Shown: positions 9,229 to 17,988 of the stretch, in pieces
How the letters are laid out: every line of letters starts with the position of its first letter
How positions within the stretch are numbered: position 1 is the first letter of the stretch
From: UBA1756 sp045130235
Lineage (GTDB): Bacteria > Bacteroidota > Bacteroidia > Bacteroidales > WCHB1-69
DNA: 64,000 bases
NCBI GenBank assembly: GCA_045130235.1
Contig: JBGUPJ010000031.1
Coordinates: 47,615 to 111,614, forward strand
Direction of reading: 5' to 3'
Notes under the pieces: model-generated
What the model was told of the DNA's origin: nothing
Database searches by the model: none
What the model saw: the letters and a program-made list of their open reading frames with translations, nothing else
Position numbers and translations under genes: made by a program

Positions 9229-11841
9229 ATGGCTAAACAGAGCGAAACTCCCTTGATGAAGCAGTACAATCAGTTCAAATCGCAATATCCGGATGCGATT
9301 TTGCTGTTTCGGGTGGGGGATTTCTACGAAACTTTTGGAGAAGACGCGGTGAAAACCTCAAAGATTTTGGGGATTGTGCTGACGAAAAGGTCGAATGGGG
9401 CGGCGGCGGATATGGATTTGGCAGGATTTCCCCACCATGCCATTGATACCTACCTTCCCAAGCTGGTACGCGCGGGCTACCGTGTGGCCATCTGCGACCA
9501 GCTGGAAGACCCAAAACTCACCAAGACGCTTGTGAAACGCGGTATCACTGAACTGGTGACTCCTGGCATCGCTACCAACGATAAAATACTGGAGCAGAAA
9601 GAGAACAACTTTCTCGGAGCCATCCATTATGCCGACAAAAGTATTGGCATCGCCTTTATTGATGCCTCCACTGGCGAGTTCTACATTGCGGAGGGCGACA
9701 TGGAGTATATCGACAAGCTGCTTCAGAATTTCAAGCCGGCGGAGATGGTGATTCAGAAAGGAAAAAGTGCGGATTTCAGGGAACATTTCGGCGAAAAAAT
9801 CCTCCTCACCACCTTCGATGACTGGGTTTTTACCACCGACTATGCCATGCCCTTTCTTACCCAGCATTTTCAGACCAACTCTCTGAAAGGATTTGGCATA
9901 GAGAACCTCACTTACGGCATCATTGCGGCGGGTGCTGCCCTTCACTATCTGAACGAAACACAGAATCACAAAATTCAGCATATCAATAAAATAAACCGGA
10001 TTGAAGAGGAGTTGTATGTTTGGCTCGACCGTTTCACCATCCGCAACCTCGAACTCATCCATTCGCCCAACGAGAACGCTGTCACCCTGCTGCAAATCCT
10101 CGACCAAACACTCACGCCGATGGGCGGACGATTGCTGAAAAAATGGATTTTGATGCCGCTCAAGGTGAAATCTCTTATCGAGGAACGTCTCGCTTCGGTG
10201 CAATATTTTATTGATAACGAATCCTTTAAGAACGATGCGGAGGTGTGCATCCGCAGCATTGGCGACCTCGAGCGCATCGGGTCGAAAATCGCAACCGGCA
10301 AAATCAACCCGCGCGAGATGCTCCAGTTGGCCAAGGCTTTACGCTCCATACAGCAGCTGCAAAATCTCTGTCAGAAACAGGAACAGCCCGCATTCCAAAA
10401 GATTTCGGAACAGCTGAATGCCTGCATGACCATCTGCCAACGAATTGAAAAAGAGATTAGTGAAGATGCTCCTGTGGCCTTGAACAAAGGGCGAGTTTTC
10501 AACCGCGGGGTGGACCAGGAGTTGGATGAGCTGAACGAGCTGGCCAGCAACAGCAAAGGCATTCTGGCAGAAATCCAGCAGCGCGAATCCGCCAATACGG
10601 GCATTCCCTCCCTCAAGATTGGTTTCAACAATGTGTTCGGTTACTATATCGAGGTGACCAACGCGCACAAGAACAAAGTGCCGGGCGACTGGATTCGCAA
10701 ACAGACCCTCACCAACGGGGAAAGGTACATCACAGAGGAGCTGAAAGAACTGGAAAACAAGATTTTAGGGGCGGAGGACAAAATTCTGAACATTGAAGGG
10801 CGACTGTATAACGAATTGGTGCTGGCCTTGATGGACTATATCCCTATGATTCAGCTGAATGCCCGTTTGGTGGCCCGCATGGATGTGCTGGCCTGTTTTG
10901 CCAATGTGGCAGAGGCCAACCATTACTCGCACCCGGAAATCAACGAGGGTACTGTGCTGGAAATCAAGGCGGGGCGGCATCCTGTTATTGAAACGCAGCT
11001 GCCGCCCGGAGATCCGTACATCGACAATGATGTCTATCTCGACAACGAACAGCAACAGATTGTCATCATCACCGGACCGAACATGTCGGGTAAATCGGCG
11101 CTGCTTCGTCAAACGGCTCTGATTGTGCTGATGGCGCAGATGGGCTGCTTCGTTCCTGCACGGGAGGCCCGCATTGGTCTCATTGACAAGATCTTCACAC
11201 GTGTTGGGGCCTCCGACAACATCTCCACCGGCGAATCCACTTTTATGGTGGAGATGAACGAGACGGCGAGCATTCTCAACAATATCTCCGACCGGAGTTT
11301 GGTTCTGTTGGATGAAATTGGCCGTGGTACAAGTACTTACGATGGAGTTTCCATTGCCTGGTCGATTGCCGAATACCTGCACGACCACCCGCGGCATCGG
11401 GCAAAAGTGCTGTTTGCCACGCACTACCACGAACTGAACGACATGGCGGCACAATTTCCAAGAATCAAGAACTACCACGTTTCGGTCAAAGAAATCAACA
11501 ACAAAGTTTTGTTTTTGAGAAAGTTAGAAGCTGGCGGAAGCGAACACAGTTTTGGTATTCATGTGGCTCGAATGGCGGGGATGCCCGCGAGCGTACTGCG
11601 GAGGGCCGAGGAGGTGCTCAAACAGTTGGAAGAGCACCATGACAACAAGGTCGAGAAACACATTGAGAAACGTGCCGACCCTGGTTACCAGTTGAGTTTC
11701 ATCGCTTTAGATGACCCGCTGTTGTTAGATGTGAAAAATCAGATTGTGGATTTGGACATCAACTCTCTCACACCCGTGGAGGCGTTGATGAAGTTGAACG
11801 ACATCAAAAATCTGCTTATCAAAGAGAAGAAAAAGCGTTAG
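9229..11841 (+). CDS. mutS: DNA mismatch repair protein MutS (870 aa)
   Basis: MutS recognises mispaired bases and starts methyl-independent mismatch repair. The N-terminal mismatch-binding signature is intact (ILLFRVGDFYETFGEDA, containing the Phe-x-Glu wedge motif), followed by connector, lever and clamp domains. The ATPase carries Walker A GPNMSGKS near residue 615 and Walker B LVLLDEIGRGTSTYDG near 690, then the conserved FATHYHEL. Length is normal for the family. The start at 9229 (MAKQSETPLMKQYNQFK) fits both the family and the promoter box just upstream. It is a single gene with no mutL nearby. Confidence 0.97.
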   Translation: MAKQSETPLMKQYNQFKSQYPDAILLFRVGDFYETFGEDAVKTSKILGIVLTKRSNGAAADMDLAGFPHHAIDTYLPKLVRAGYRVAICDQLEDPKLTKTLVKRGITELVTPGIATNDKILEQKENNFLGAIHYADKSIGIAFIDASTGEFYIAEGDMEYIDKLLQNFKPAEMVIQKGKSADFREHFGEKILLTTFDDWVFTTDYAMPFLTQHFQTNSLKGFGIENLTYGIIAAGAALHYLNETQNHKIQHINKINRIEEELYVWLDRFTIRNLELIHSPNENAVTLLQILDQTLTPMGGRLLKKWILMPLKVKSLIEERLASVQYFIDNESFKNDAEVCIRSIGDLERIGSKIATGKINPREMLQLAKALRSIQQLQNLCQKQEQPAFQKISEQLNACMTICQRIEKEISEDAPVALNKGRVFNRGVDQELDELNELASNSKGILAEIQQRESANTGIPSLKIGFNNVFGYYIEVTNAHKNKVPGDWIRKQTLTNGERYITEELKELENKILGAEDKILNIEGRLYNELVLALMDYIPMIQLNARLVARMDVLACFANVAEANHYSHPEINEGTVLEIKAGRHPVIETQLPPGDPYIDNDVYLDNEQQQIVIITGPNMSGKSALLRQTALIVLMAQMGCFVPAREARIGLIDKIFTRVGASDNISTGESTFMVEMNETASILNNISDRSLVLLDEIGRGTSTYDGVSIAWSIAEYLHDHPRHRAKVLFATHYHELNDMAAQFPRIKNYHVSVKEINNKVLFLRKLEAGGSEHSFGIHVARMAGMPASVLRRAEEVLKQLEEHHDNKVEKHIEKRADPGYQLSFIALDDPLLLDVKNQIVDLDINSLTPVEALMKLNDIKNLLIKEKKKR

Positions 11842-11844
11842 AAA

Positions 11845-12603
11845 TCAGTGAACTTTCACTGAAATCGCATGAGGGCCATTTTCACGCAGCATATCCTGTG
11901 CCGCTTGGTTCTGCATAATGCTGCCGCCTATCACATCAAAATTATAGATGTTAGGCTCTGCCATCCAGCCATTTACATTCATCACAAAATCCAGCTGGGT
12001 AGTCGCATCCTGGTGCACGACAAAATCCTTTAAGGGAAGAGTTATTCTGAAATGGTTGGGGACAAATTCTGTGACTTGTCCGTTTTCGTAGCGTTGGCCG
12101 ATGCCCGTATGAAGATTAAAGGGGCGCACCGTATCGTTGGATGCCAGCCACTTACCGTTGATTTGCATGTAGTGGTACCCACCGCCTAATGCGTCGGGCC
12201 ATGCCATATTATTTTCGGGCGGGTTGACAAAGTAGCCGGTTACATTCTGTGCCGGAAGCAGTCCGAATACGAAAGAGATGCTATCAAACTGACCATCAGG
12301 AACTTTAGAAATCAACCAATTGAAAGATGAAGTAATATCTGAATCAAAATAGTGGATGCCGTCGTGGTCGGTGACGGCGAACCTCTCCCCTCCCCTTGAC
12401 ACAAAAGAAACATCTGAAATGAAGAACTTCACCTCATCCACTTGATAACGGTTGCCCGCCGCGTTTTGGTACTCCATCTGATGGTAATGGAGATTCTCGC
12501 CATCCACTTGCACTTCAAAATGGATTATTACGTCCCCACTATGCTGTTTTTTGGCACAGGCTACGCATAATAAGAGCAGAAGAAAAATAGGGATCTTCCT
12601 CAT
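11845..12603 (-). CDS. MbnP-like lipoprotein (252 aa)
   Basis: A short signal peptide ends in the lipobox CVAC (Cys at ~16), so the protein is probably a lipoprotein. The rest matches the MbnP-like domain pattern: VDEVKFFISDVSFVS, then a Trp-Pro segment with ALGGGYHYMQINGKW, and VNGWMAEPN near the end. MbnP proteins are copper-linked periplasmic proteins usually paired with MbnH, a di-heme peroxidase-like cytochrome. No MbnH is visible here; the gene instead ends a long housekeeping run. Its ATG overlaps the preceding stop codon (TAATG), so it is translationally coupled to the DUF4468 gene. Copper or heme involvement is inferred. Confidence 0.72.
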   Translation of the reverse strand: MRKIPIFLLLLLCVACAKKQHSGDVIIHFEVQVDGENLHYHQMEYQNAAGNRYQVDEVKFFISDVSFVSRGGERFAVTDHDGIHYFDSDITSSFNWLISKVPDGQFDSISFVFGLLPAQNVTGYFVNPPENNMAWPDALGGGYHYMQINGKWLASNDTVRPFNLHTGIGQRYENGQVTEFVPNHFRITLPLKDFVVHQDATTQLDFVMNVNGWMAEPNIYNFDVIGGSIMQNQAAQDMLRENGPHAISVKVH

Positions 12604-13154
12604 TACCAGTCATCTTCCTGATCCACCTCGGGGAGCATACCATCCATAAGGGAATCGATCAAAGCTCTGATTTGCTCATCCACCTCTTGGAGATTGACAT
12701 AACATTCGGGATCCCACTTGGGATCTTCAGGATTCATCCATTTCTCAATCGGGGAAGCAGCGGCAGCTTTCTCATTGAAGTCGGTAATGATATAACGATA
12801 GCGACCTTCACGGCATTGGAGCGTAAAATTGTAATACACCACATTTTTCGTTAACTTGCTGCCATCTTTCTGGTGAGAATAAATTCTTACTGAGCTGCGC
12901 ATTTTCAGCACGTAATTCGTGGGATCCTGGCTTTTAATCACTTCAGAAGGATTATGATAGAAGGACTTTACCCATTTCAATGCTCGGTCGTACAAATCTT
13001 TGGCTGTAGCATTTTCCTGAACAACATCTTGATAAGTAATCAATTGCGATTTGTCATCGATAGGCATATCGGGTGGTGCTGGCGTGTTTTTCTTTTGGGC
13101 GAACCCCAAAGTCACTACAGAGAGCAAAAGAACAATAAGGATGGAACGTTTCAT
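12603..13154 (-). CDS. Secreted DUF4468-like protein (183 aa)
   Basis: A signal peptide (MKRSILIVLLLSVVTLGFA) is followed by ~25 variable residues and a domain of about 110 residues: AKDLYDRALKWVKSFY, then VLKMRSSVRIY, FTLQCREGRYRYIITDF and a C-terminal acidic tail (LPEVDQEDDW). This order matches DUF4468, a small alpha/beta domain frequent in Bacteroidales envelope proteins and of unknown function. It sits between an outer-membrane barrel gene and an MbnP-like lipoprotein gene on the same strand and overlaps the latter by one base. Confidence 0.68.
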   Translation of the reverse strand: MKRSILIVLLLSVVTLGFAQKKNTPAPPDMPIDDKSQLITYQDVVQENATAKDLYDRALKWVKSFYHNPSEVIKSQDPTNYVLKMRSSVRIYSHQKDGSKLTKNVVYYNFTLQCREGRYRYIITDFNEKAAAASPIEKWMNPEDPKWDPECYVNLQEVDEQIRALIDSLMDGMLPEVDQEDDW

Positions 13155-13226
13155 GGTATATGGTTTTTAAATTTTTCTAATGGTGGGCTAACAACAGAGG
13201 GTCAGACTGAAGGGTTTTACAAAAGT

Positions 13227-13865
13227 TTACCAATAGAGGAGAGCAAATTTTACTCCTACGAAGTGGTAACAGAGTTTTTTTGTGCGATTGGTAGAAACTT
13301 GTGAGTAATCGAAGTCGGCGGTATAATCGGTAACTGAATATTGAATAGTGGAATATTGCATTTTATAATCGGCGGCGATCATAAGATGTATTTGGTCTTT
13401 CAGGCGGAGTTTCACACCCAGGCCAGTGTTGGCATACCAGCCGGGCTGTGCTCCATATATCACCTTGGTCATCTTTTCGGGTTTGGAGCTGACATACCAT
13501 TTGAAAGAATAACCGCCGTTGGCGTACCAGTGGGGACTTATGGTAAAGTCCATAAAATCTACGCTAAGGTGCAGTGCCACAGGAATAAAGGCTGTTTTTT
13601 TCCAAATATTCAGTCCCAGATCCACGCCGAGAGTGAAGTAGGGATTGAACTGATAGGCTATAATTTGATCCACGCAGAAATTCGGGAGCTTATTAAGCAG
13701 ATTGCGGTTTTCAAACCTCAAATCCCCTACCCCAGCGTTAAAGGCGAGGCCCGTCTGATAGACAAAATGCGAGCGATAATGCTTAGTATTTTGCATATTC
13801 TGCGCATTCACCGCTGAAACGGCGAAAACAAACAACATGACGGCAGCGAACAGTTTTTTCTTCAT
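13227..13865 (-). CDS. Outer-membrane beta-barrel protein (212 aa)
   Basis: After a signal peptide cleaved near residue 21 (FAVSAVNAQ), the sequence alternates aromatic and small residues in strands such as FVYQTGLAFNAGVGDLRF, YFTLGVDLGLNIW and YANTGLGVKLRL, and ends in the aromatic YHFVGVKFALLYW. This is the pattern of a small eight-stranded outer-membrane barrel. No ligand can be assigned. It starts three bases after the recN stop and so is likely co-transcribed with recN, porD and coaBC. Confidence 0.68.
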   Translation of the reverse strand: MKKKLFAAVMLFVFAVSAVNAQNMQNTKHYRSHFVYQTGLAFNAGVGDLRFENRNLLNKLPNFCVDQIIAYQFNPYFTLGVDLGLNIWKKTAFIPVALHLSVDFMDFTISPHWYANGGYSFKWYVSSKPEKMTKVIYGAQPGWYANTGLGVKLRLKDQIHLMIAADYKMQYSTIQYSVTDYTADFDYSQVSTNRTKKLCYHFVGVKFALLYW

Positions 13866-13868
13866 AAT

Positions 13869-15524
13869 TTATTGTTCTATAAGTTCTTGAGCAGCTTTCA
13901 GGGTAGCTTCTCCCCACTTTTCACCGCTCATCATTTTGGCGATTTCGACAGCGCGCTGATCGGGGCTTAACAAATTGACCTTCGTGCGACTGGTATTCTC
14001 ATCAACTTCCTTATATACAAGATAATGGCAATTTCCTTTAGCAGCAATCTGAGGGAGATGGGTGATGACCAAAAGCTGGCGACGCTGGGCCATTTTCTGC
14101 ATCAGTGCGGCTACTTTTCCCGCCATCTCACCCGAAATACCCACATCAATTTCATCAAACACTACCGTAGGAAGAACAGATTTCTCTGATAAGGTGGATT
14201 TTACGGCCAACATAAGGCGCGAAATTTCTCCTCCGGAGGCCACTTTCTCGAGTTCGGCAGCTTCCACTCCCCTATTTGCTGAAAAGAGAAATTTGACCTC
14301 ATCTATGCCATTTTTTTGCAGAGTGCTGACAGGATTCAATTTTATAACAAATTGAGCATCAGGCATTCCAAGAGAATGCACATATTCGAGAACTTGAGTC
14401 TGCAAAGATGGAAGGGCTTTCTTACGATCTTGGTGAAGCTGTTCTGCCAATTTCTGAGCCTTATCTTGCAACTGCTGACACATTAAAGTTAAATTGTTCA
14501 GCTGCTCCTCATCTTCTGAAAAGTTGTCAAGTTCCTCTTTTACAGTCTGATACTTATTCATCAACTCGCCTACAGAGGGCAGATGGTATTTTTGCTCTAA
14601 TGAGTAAATAAAGTCGAGGCGCTGACGCATAGCTTCCAACTCTTCAGCATTGTATTCAATTCTATCATTCAGAGAGTTAAGCTCATTAGCAATATCTTTT
14701 AATTCAATATAGGAGGAGTTGATGCGCTGATTCATCTCATCAAGATCTGCGCGGTAGGTAGCGATGGAAGCACTTAAATTCTTGGCATTACGGAGGGAAG
14801 AAACCGCAGAGGGCTCTTCATCAGAAAGGATTTGCAAAATCTGATAAAGATTGGATTTAATAGTTTCTGTATGTGTCAGAAATTCAATGTTTTGTTCCAA
14901 CTCCTCTTGCTCATTTTCTTTCAGATGAGCCTCTTCAATCTCTTTGAGCACAAACTGTAGATAATCCTGTTTTTCAAGAGAGGCCTGATGCTGGTGCTTT
15001 AATTCAGAAAGTTGATGTTCGGAAGTTTTAAGCTCAGATAAAACTTGTTGATATTCTGCAACTTGCACCTTAATACCAGCAAATAAATCCACTACATTTG
15101 TCCGGAAATCGGCATTTTGGAAGAGTAAATTCTGGTGTTGGGAATGAATATCAATCAATCGGGAAGAGAACTCTTTCAACAAGGGAAGCGTGACGGGAGT
15201 ATCATTGATAAAAGCCCGGCTTTTACCATTGACGGCGATTTCTCTTCTTACGATGGTATCTTCTTGATAATCAAGATTATTTTCAATAAAAAAATCATCT
15301 AAATCCAACCCTGACACATCAAAACTGGCCTCCACGATACACTTTTTAGTCTTGTCGAAAAGAGCGGAGGAGTCGGCGCGATGTCCCAAAATAAGGGAGA
15401 GCGCCCCCATGATGATAGACTTACCGGCACCCGTTTCACCCGTAATCACTGTGAACCCCTTGTCGAAACGAATCTGCAAAGAGGCAATCAGTGCATAATT
15501 TTGGATGTGTAACGAGTTTAGCAT
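13869..15524 (-). CDS. recN: DNA repair protein RecN (551 aa)
   Basis: RecN is an SMC-like ATPase that helps repair double-strand breaks. Visible motifs: N-terminal LNSLHIQNYALI and Walker A GETGAGKS (~residue 30), a central coiled coil rich in Glu, Leu and Gln (~150-370), then the ABC signature ASGGEISRLMLAVK and Walker B PTVVFDEIDVGISG, with the downstream His of VITHLPQIAA. Length is normal. The gene lies four bases after porD and three before a beta-barrel gene, in a compact minus-strand run. The order coaBC-porD-recN is common in Bacteroidetes. Confidence 0.96.
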   Translation of the reverse strand: MLNSLHIQNYALIASLQIRFDKGFTVITGETGAGKSIIMGALSLILGHRADSSALFDKTKKCIVEASFDVSGLDLDDFFIENNLDYQEDTIVRREIAVNGKSRAFINDTPVTLPLLKEFSSRLIDIHSQHQNLLFQNADFRTNVVDLFAGIKVQVAEYQQVLSELKTSEHQLSELKHQHQASLEKQDYLQFVLKEIEEAHLKENEQEELEQNIEFLTHTETIKSNLYQILQILSDEEPSAVSSLRNAKNLSASIATYRADLDEMNQRINSSYIELKDIANELNSLNDRIEYNAEELEAMRQRLDFIYSLEQKYHLPSVGELMNKYQTVKEELDNFSEDEEQLNNLTLMCQQLQDKAQKLAEQLHQDRKKALPSLQTQVLEYVHSLGMPDAQFVIKLNPVSTLQKNGIDEVKFLFSANRGVEAAELEKVASGGEISRLMLAVKSTLSEKSVLPTVVFDEIDVGISGEMAGKVAALMQKMAQRRQLLVITHLPQIAAKGNCHYLVYKEVDENTSRTKVNLLSPDQRAVEIAKMMSGEKWGEATLKAAQELIEQ

Positions 15525-15527
15525 AAG

Positions 15528-16427
15528 TTAGTTAGATTGATTTATCGTGTTATATTTAGCAGAGTTGGAAGGATCTATTTGCTTCATCAAGCGGATAATC
15601 TCAGTTTTCTCCACCGGGGTAGCTTCTTTGAAGATGTTAACAATCTCGTCAGCTTTTGCCTGCACCATAATCTGAACAATGTAAAGATTTGATTTTTGGG
15701 AATTTACTTTCTGTAAATCTCTTATAGCATCCAAAATAGAGGCACGGCCCACATCCACAGATTCTGACATCATATCGAGGCCCAGACGGTGGTATTTGTA
15801 CAAGAAATCGTGGATTTTGCTGTAGGTGGGATTGGTGAGGTTTTCCATCAGCCAGTAGCGATTACGCTGGGCGTTTTCGTAGGATTTCCATCCCGGTTCG
15901 GTCGCGCTTTGGCAAGCATTTACAACCCCTTGAGCTAATGAGAAATATGGGTCTCCGCCATTGAGAGAAAAGGTGTCGAAGTCCATCCCCAAGAAGATAT
16001 TCAAATAGTAGGCTATGAGCGAAGTAAGGTTGGAAAGATTCTGATTTTCAGAATATTCCATTGGAGTTCCTTCCTCGTAAGTAAATTTAATATCATTGTC
16101 CTTCATATTGAGGACGGGAGACTTATAATTGGTGTTATAGATGGGTCGCTGGAGCTGGATGTTCATCTCACCAGTATAGGTATCTCCCTGAGCGCCAGTA
16201 AGAACGATCATGATGGCGCACTCGATTCGCTCATTGGTTTTCAGCGTATATTGACACCATTTACGGTCATTGACGAATTTGTACAATTCCTGCTGTAACG
16301 TATTGAATTTATTTCTGTTAGAACCTGCCACAGCGGTTGAATTGATGGAAAGCTGGCACTGGAAATCTTGTGCGGAAAGCGAGAAAACCATCAGCAAAAC
16401 CATCCAGAATATGCCTATTTTTTTCAT
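15528..16427 (-). CDS. porD: T9SS protein PorD (DUF4835 family, 299 aa)
   Basis: The protein has a signal peptide (MKKIGIFWMVLLMVFSLSAQ) followed by the DUF4835 pattern: FQCQLSINSTAV, a NIQLQRPIYNTNYKSPVLNM segment, LIAYYLNIFLGMDFDTFS, and GWKSYENAQRNRYWLMENLTN. DUF4835 proteins are annotated as PorD, a periplasmic or outer-membrane T9SS component whose exact role is poorly defined. The position between coaBC and recN is the usual one in this phylum and supports the call. It starts 15 bases after coaBC. Confidence 0.85.
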   Translation of the reverse strand: MKKIGIFWMVLLMVFSLSAQDFQCQLSINSTAVAGSNRNKFNTLQQELYKFVNDRKWCQYTLKTNERIECAIMIVLTGAQGDTYTGEMNIQLQRPIYNTNYKSPVLNMKDNDIKFTYEEGTPMEYSENQNLSNLTSLIAYYLNIFLGMDFDTFSLNGGDPYFSLAQGVVNACQSATEPGWKSYENAQRNRYWLMENLTNPTYSKIHDFLYKYHRLGLDMMSESVDVGRASILDAIRDLQKVNSQKSNLYIVQIMVQAKADEIVNIFKEATPVEKTEIIRLMKQIDPSNSAKYNTINQSN

Positions 16428-16442
16428 AGCAAAATTGATTAG

Positions 16443-17654
16443 TTATTTTGTTATTTTCAGATAATCAGCAATATAACGAACAATATCCTCTGCCACCTCT
16501 GCCTTGTCTTTCAGTTCGCCGGTTTGAACATTTCCATTTTTATCGATCAGGGTGACGAGATTGGTAGCGTGTTGGAAGCCAGCGCCTTCGTTACGCAGTG
16601 AATTAAGAACGATGATATCGGCCTTTTTATTTTTCAGTTTAGCTTTAGCATTTTCTAGTTCGTTCTCTGTCTCGAGTGCGAAACCCACAACGCACTGATT
16701 TTTAGTTTTTTGCTTACAAAGCGTAGCTAAAATATCGGTTGTTTTTTGGAGGGAAATCTGCAAAGATTTGGCAGACTTCTTGATTTTTTCGGGGGCCACT
16801 TCAGCGGGGGTATAGTCGGCCACGGCGGCGGCCATGACTGCGATATCGGCGCTCGGAAACTCTTTTTGGCACGCCTCCAGCATCTGTGCAGCGGTTTGCA
16901 CGTTGATTCTGTGAATGTTAGGGAGGGCTGTGGTAAGGTGGGTCGGACCTGTCACGAGGGCAACATCCGCACCGAGAGAGGCGAAAGTTTCTGCGAGGCG
17001 AAAGCCCATCAGTCCGGAGGAGAAGTTACCGATAAAGCGCACAGGATCAATAGGTTCGTAAGTAGGTCCTGCAGTTATCAATATTTTCTTACCGTTGAAT
17101 AGAGCCGGGCGGGAGAGTGCCTTTATTACGGCTTCGCAGAGCTGCTCTGGTTCTTGCATCCGGCCGTCGCCGGTGGTGCCGCAGGCCAAATAGCCAGAAT
17201 TAGCCTCCAAGAAACAGCACCCTCGCTGCCGCAAGGTTTGTATATTTTGCTGAACCGCAGGATGATGCAGCATTTTGGCATTCATGGCTGGTGCGATGAA
17301 TACGGGTTTGTCGCAAGCCAAAAACAGGGTGGAAAGCGCGTCATCGGCGATCCCGTTGGCGAACTTCCCGATGATGTTGGCCGTGGCAGGAGCGACCACC
17401 AGCGCATCGGCCCAATCTGCCAAAGCAATATGCTCTACATCAACATTTTCCAAAATTTGGAACGGATCTGTATAGACCTTATTTTTCGAGAGCGTCTGAA
17501 GCGACAGCGGGGTGACGAATTGGAGGGCGTTGGGGGTAGCCACGACCTTCACTTCCGCATTATTCTTTTGGAATATGCGGATGAGGGATAGCGACTTATA
17601 AGCAGCTATCCCTCCTGAAATACCGAGTACGATGTGAAGCGGACGATTAGGCAT
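16443..17654 (-). CDS. coaBC: Bifunctional coenzyme A biosynthesis protein CoaBC (403 aa)
   Basis: The enzyme joins cysteine to 4'-phosphopantothenate and then decarboxylates the product, two consecutive steps of coenzyme A synthesis. The N-terminal flavoprotein half (~1-185) shows GISGGIAAYKSLSLIRIF, VVAPATANIIGKFANGIADD and the PAMNAKML substrate-clamp motif. The C-terminal synthetase half begins ILITAGPTYEPIDPVRFI and contains NFSSGLMG. Length is normal for the fused form. It overlaps the end of rpoZ by eight bases and precedes porD. Confidence 0.96.
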   Translation of the reverse strand: MPNRPLHIVLGISGGIAAYKSLSLIRIFQKNNAEVKVVATPNALQFVTPLSLQTLSKNKVYTDPFQILENVDVEHIALADWADALVVAPATANIIGKFANGIADDALSTLFLACDKPVFIAPAMNAKMLHHPAVQQNIQTLRQRGCCFLEANSGYLACGTTGDGRMQEPEQLCEAVIKALSRPALFNGKKILITAGPTYEPIDPVRFIGNFSSGLMGFRLAETFASLGADVALVTGPTHLTTALPNIHRINVQTAAQMLEACQKEFPSADIAVMAAAVADYTPAEVAPEKIKKSAKSLQISLQKTTDILATLCKQKTKNQCVVGFALETENELENAKAKLKNKKADIIVLNSLRNEGAGFQHATNLVTLIDKNGNVQTGELKDKAEVAEDIVRYIADYLKITK

Positions 17655-17988
17655 TTTCCTCGTTCGACTCCTCGTTGAGTTTGTAATGAATCTTGTGATC
17701 CTCGAACTCCTTGATAGCCATCAAAGTAGGCTTCGGGAGGCGCTCGTAAGACTTGGCCAAATCAATCTGGTCGCGGTTTTCATACACCTCGTCGAGAGTA
17801 TCCTGTGCGGGTGCGAACTCCTGCATTTCCTTCTGCATCTCATCTTTGATTTCGAGGGAGATTTGGTCGGCGCGTTTCGACATGATGACAACCGTCTCGT
17901 AGATGTTGTTGGTTTCCTTGTCAAATTCGCGGATGTTGCGGGTAATGGCCATTGTTTCCGCATTGCTGTGTTTGAAATCAGTCTTCAT
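17647..17988 (-). CDS. rpoZ: RNA polymerase omega-like subunit (113 aa)
   Basis: The short protein MKTDFKHSNAETMAITRNIR matches the Bacteroidetes omega family: a conserved TRNIREFDKETNNIYETVVI core, then ISLEIKDEMQKEMQEF and an acidic C-terminus. Omega stabilises the beta-prime subunit during polymerase assembly. The ATG at 17988 is preferred over an upstream in-frame start that would lie well inside bamD. It overlaps the end of bamD by 11 bases and the start of coaBC by eight, the usual order in this phylum. Confidence 0.8.
   Translation of the reverse strand: MKTDFKHSNAETMAITRNIREFDKETNNIYETVVIMSKRADQISLEIKDEMQKEMQEFAPAQDTLDEVYENRDQIDLAKSYERLPKPTLMAIKEFEDHKIHYKLNEESNEENA

Noticed and set aside
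10765..11478. Long minus-strand frames inside mutS, and likewise inside rpoB and rpoC (for example 50367-52565)
   Set aside because: Antisense shadows in highly conserved genes; codon patterns follow the sense strand.
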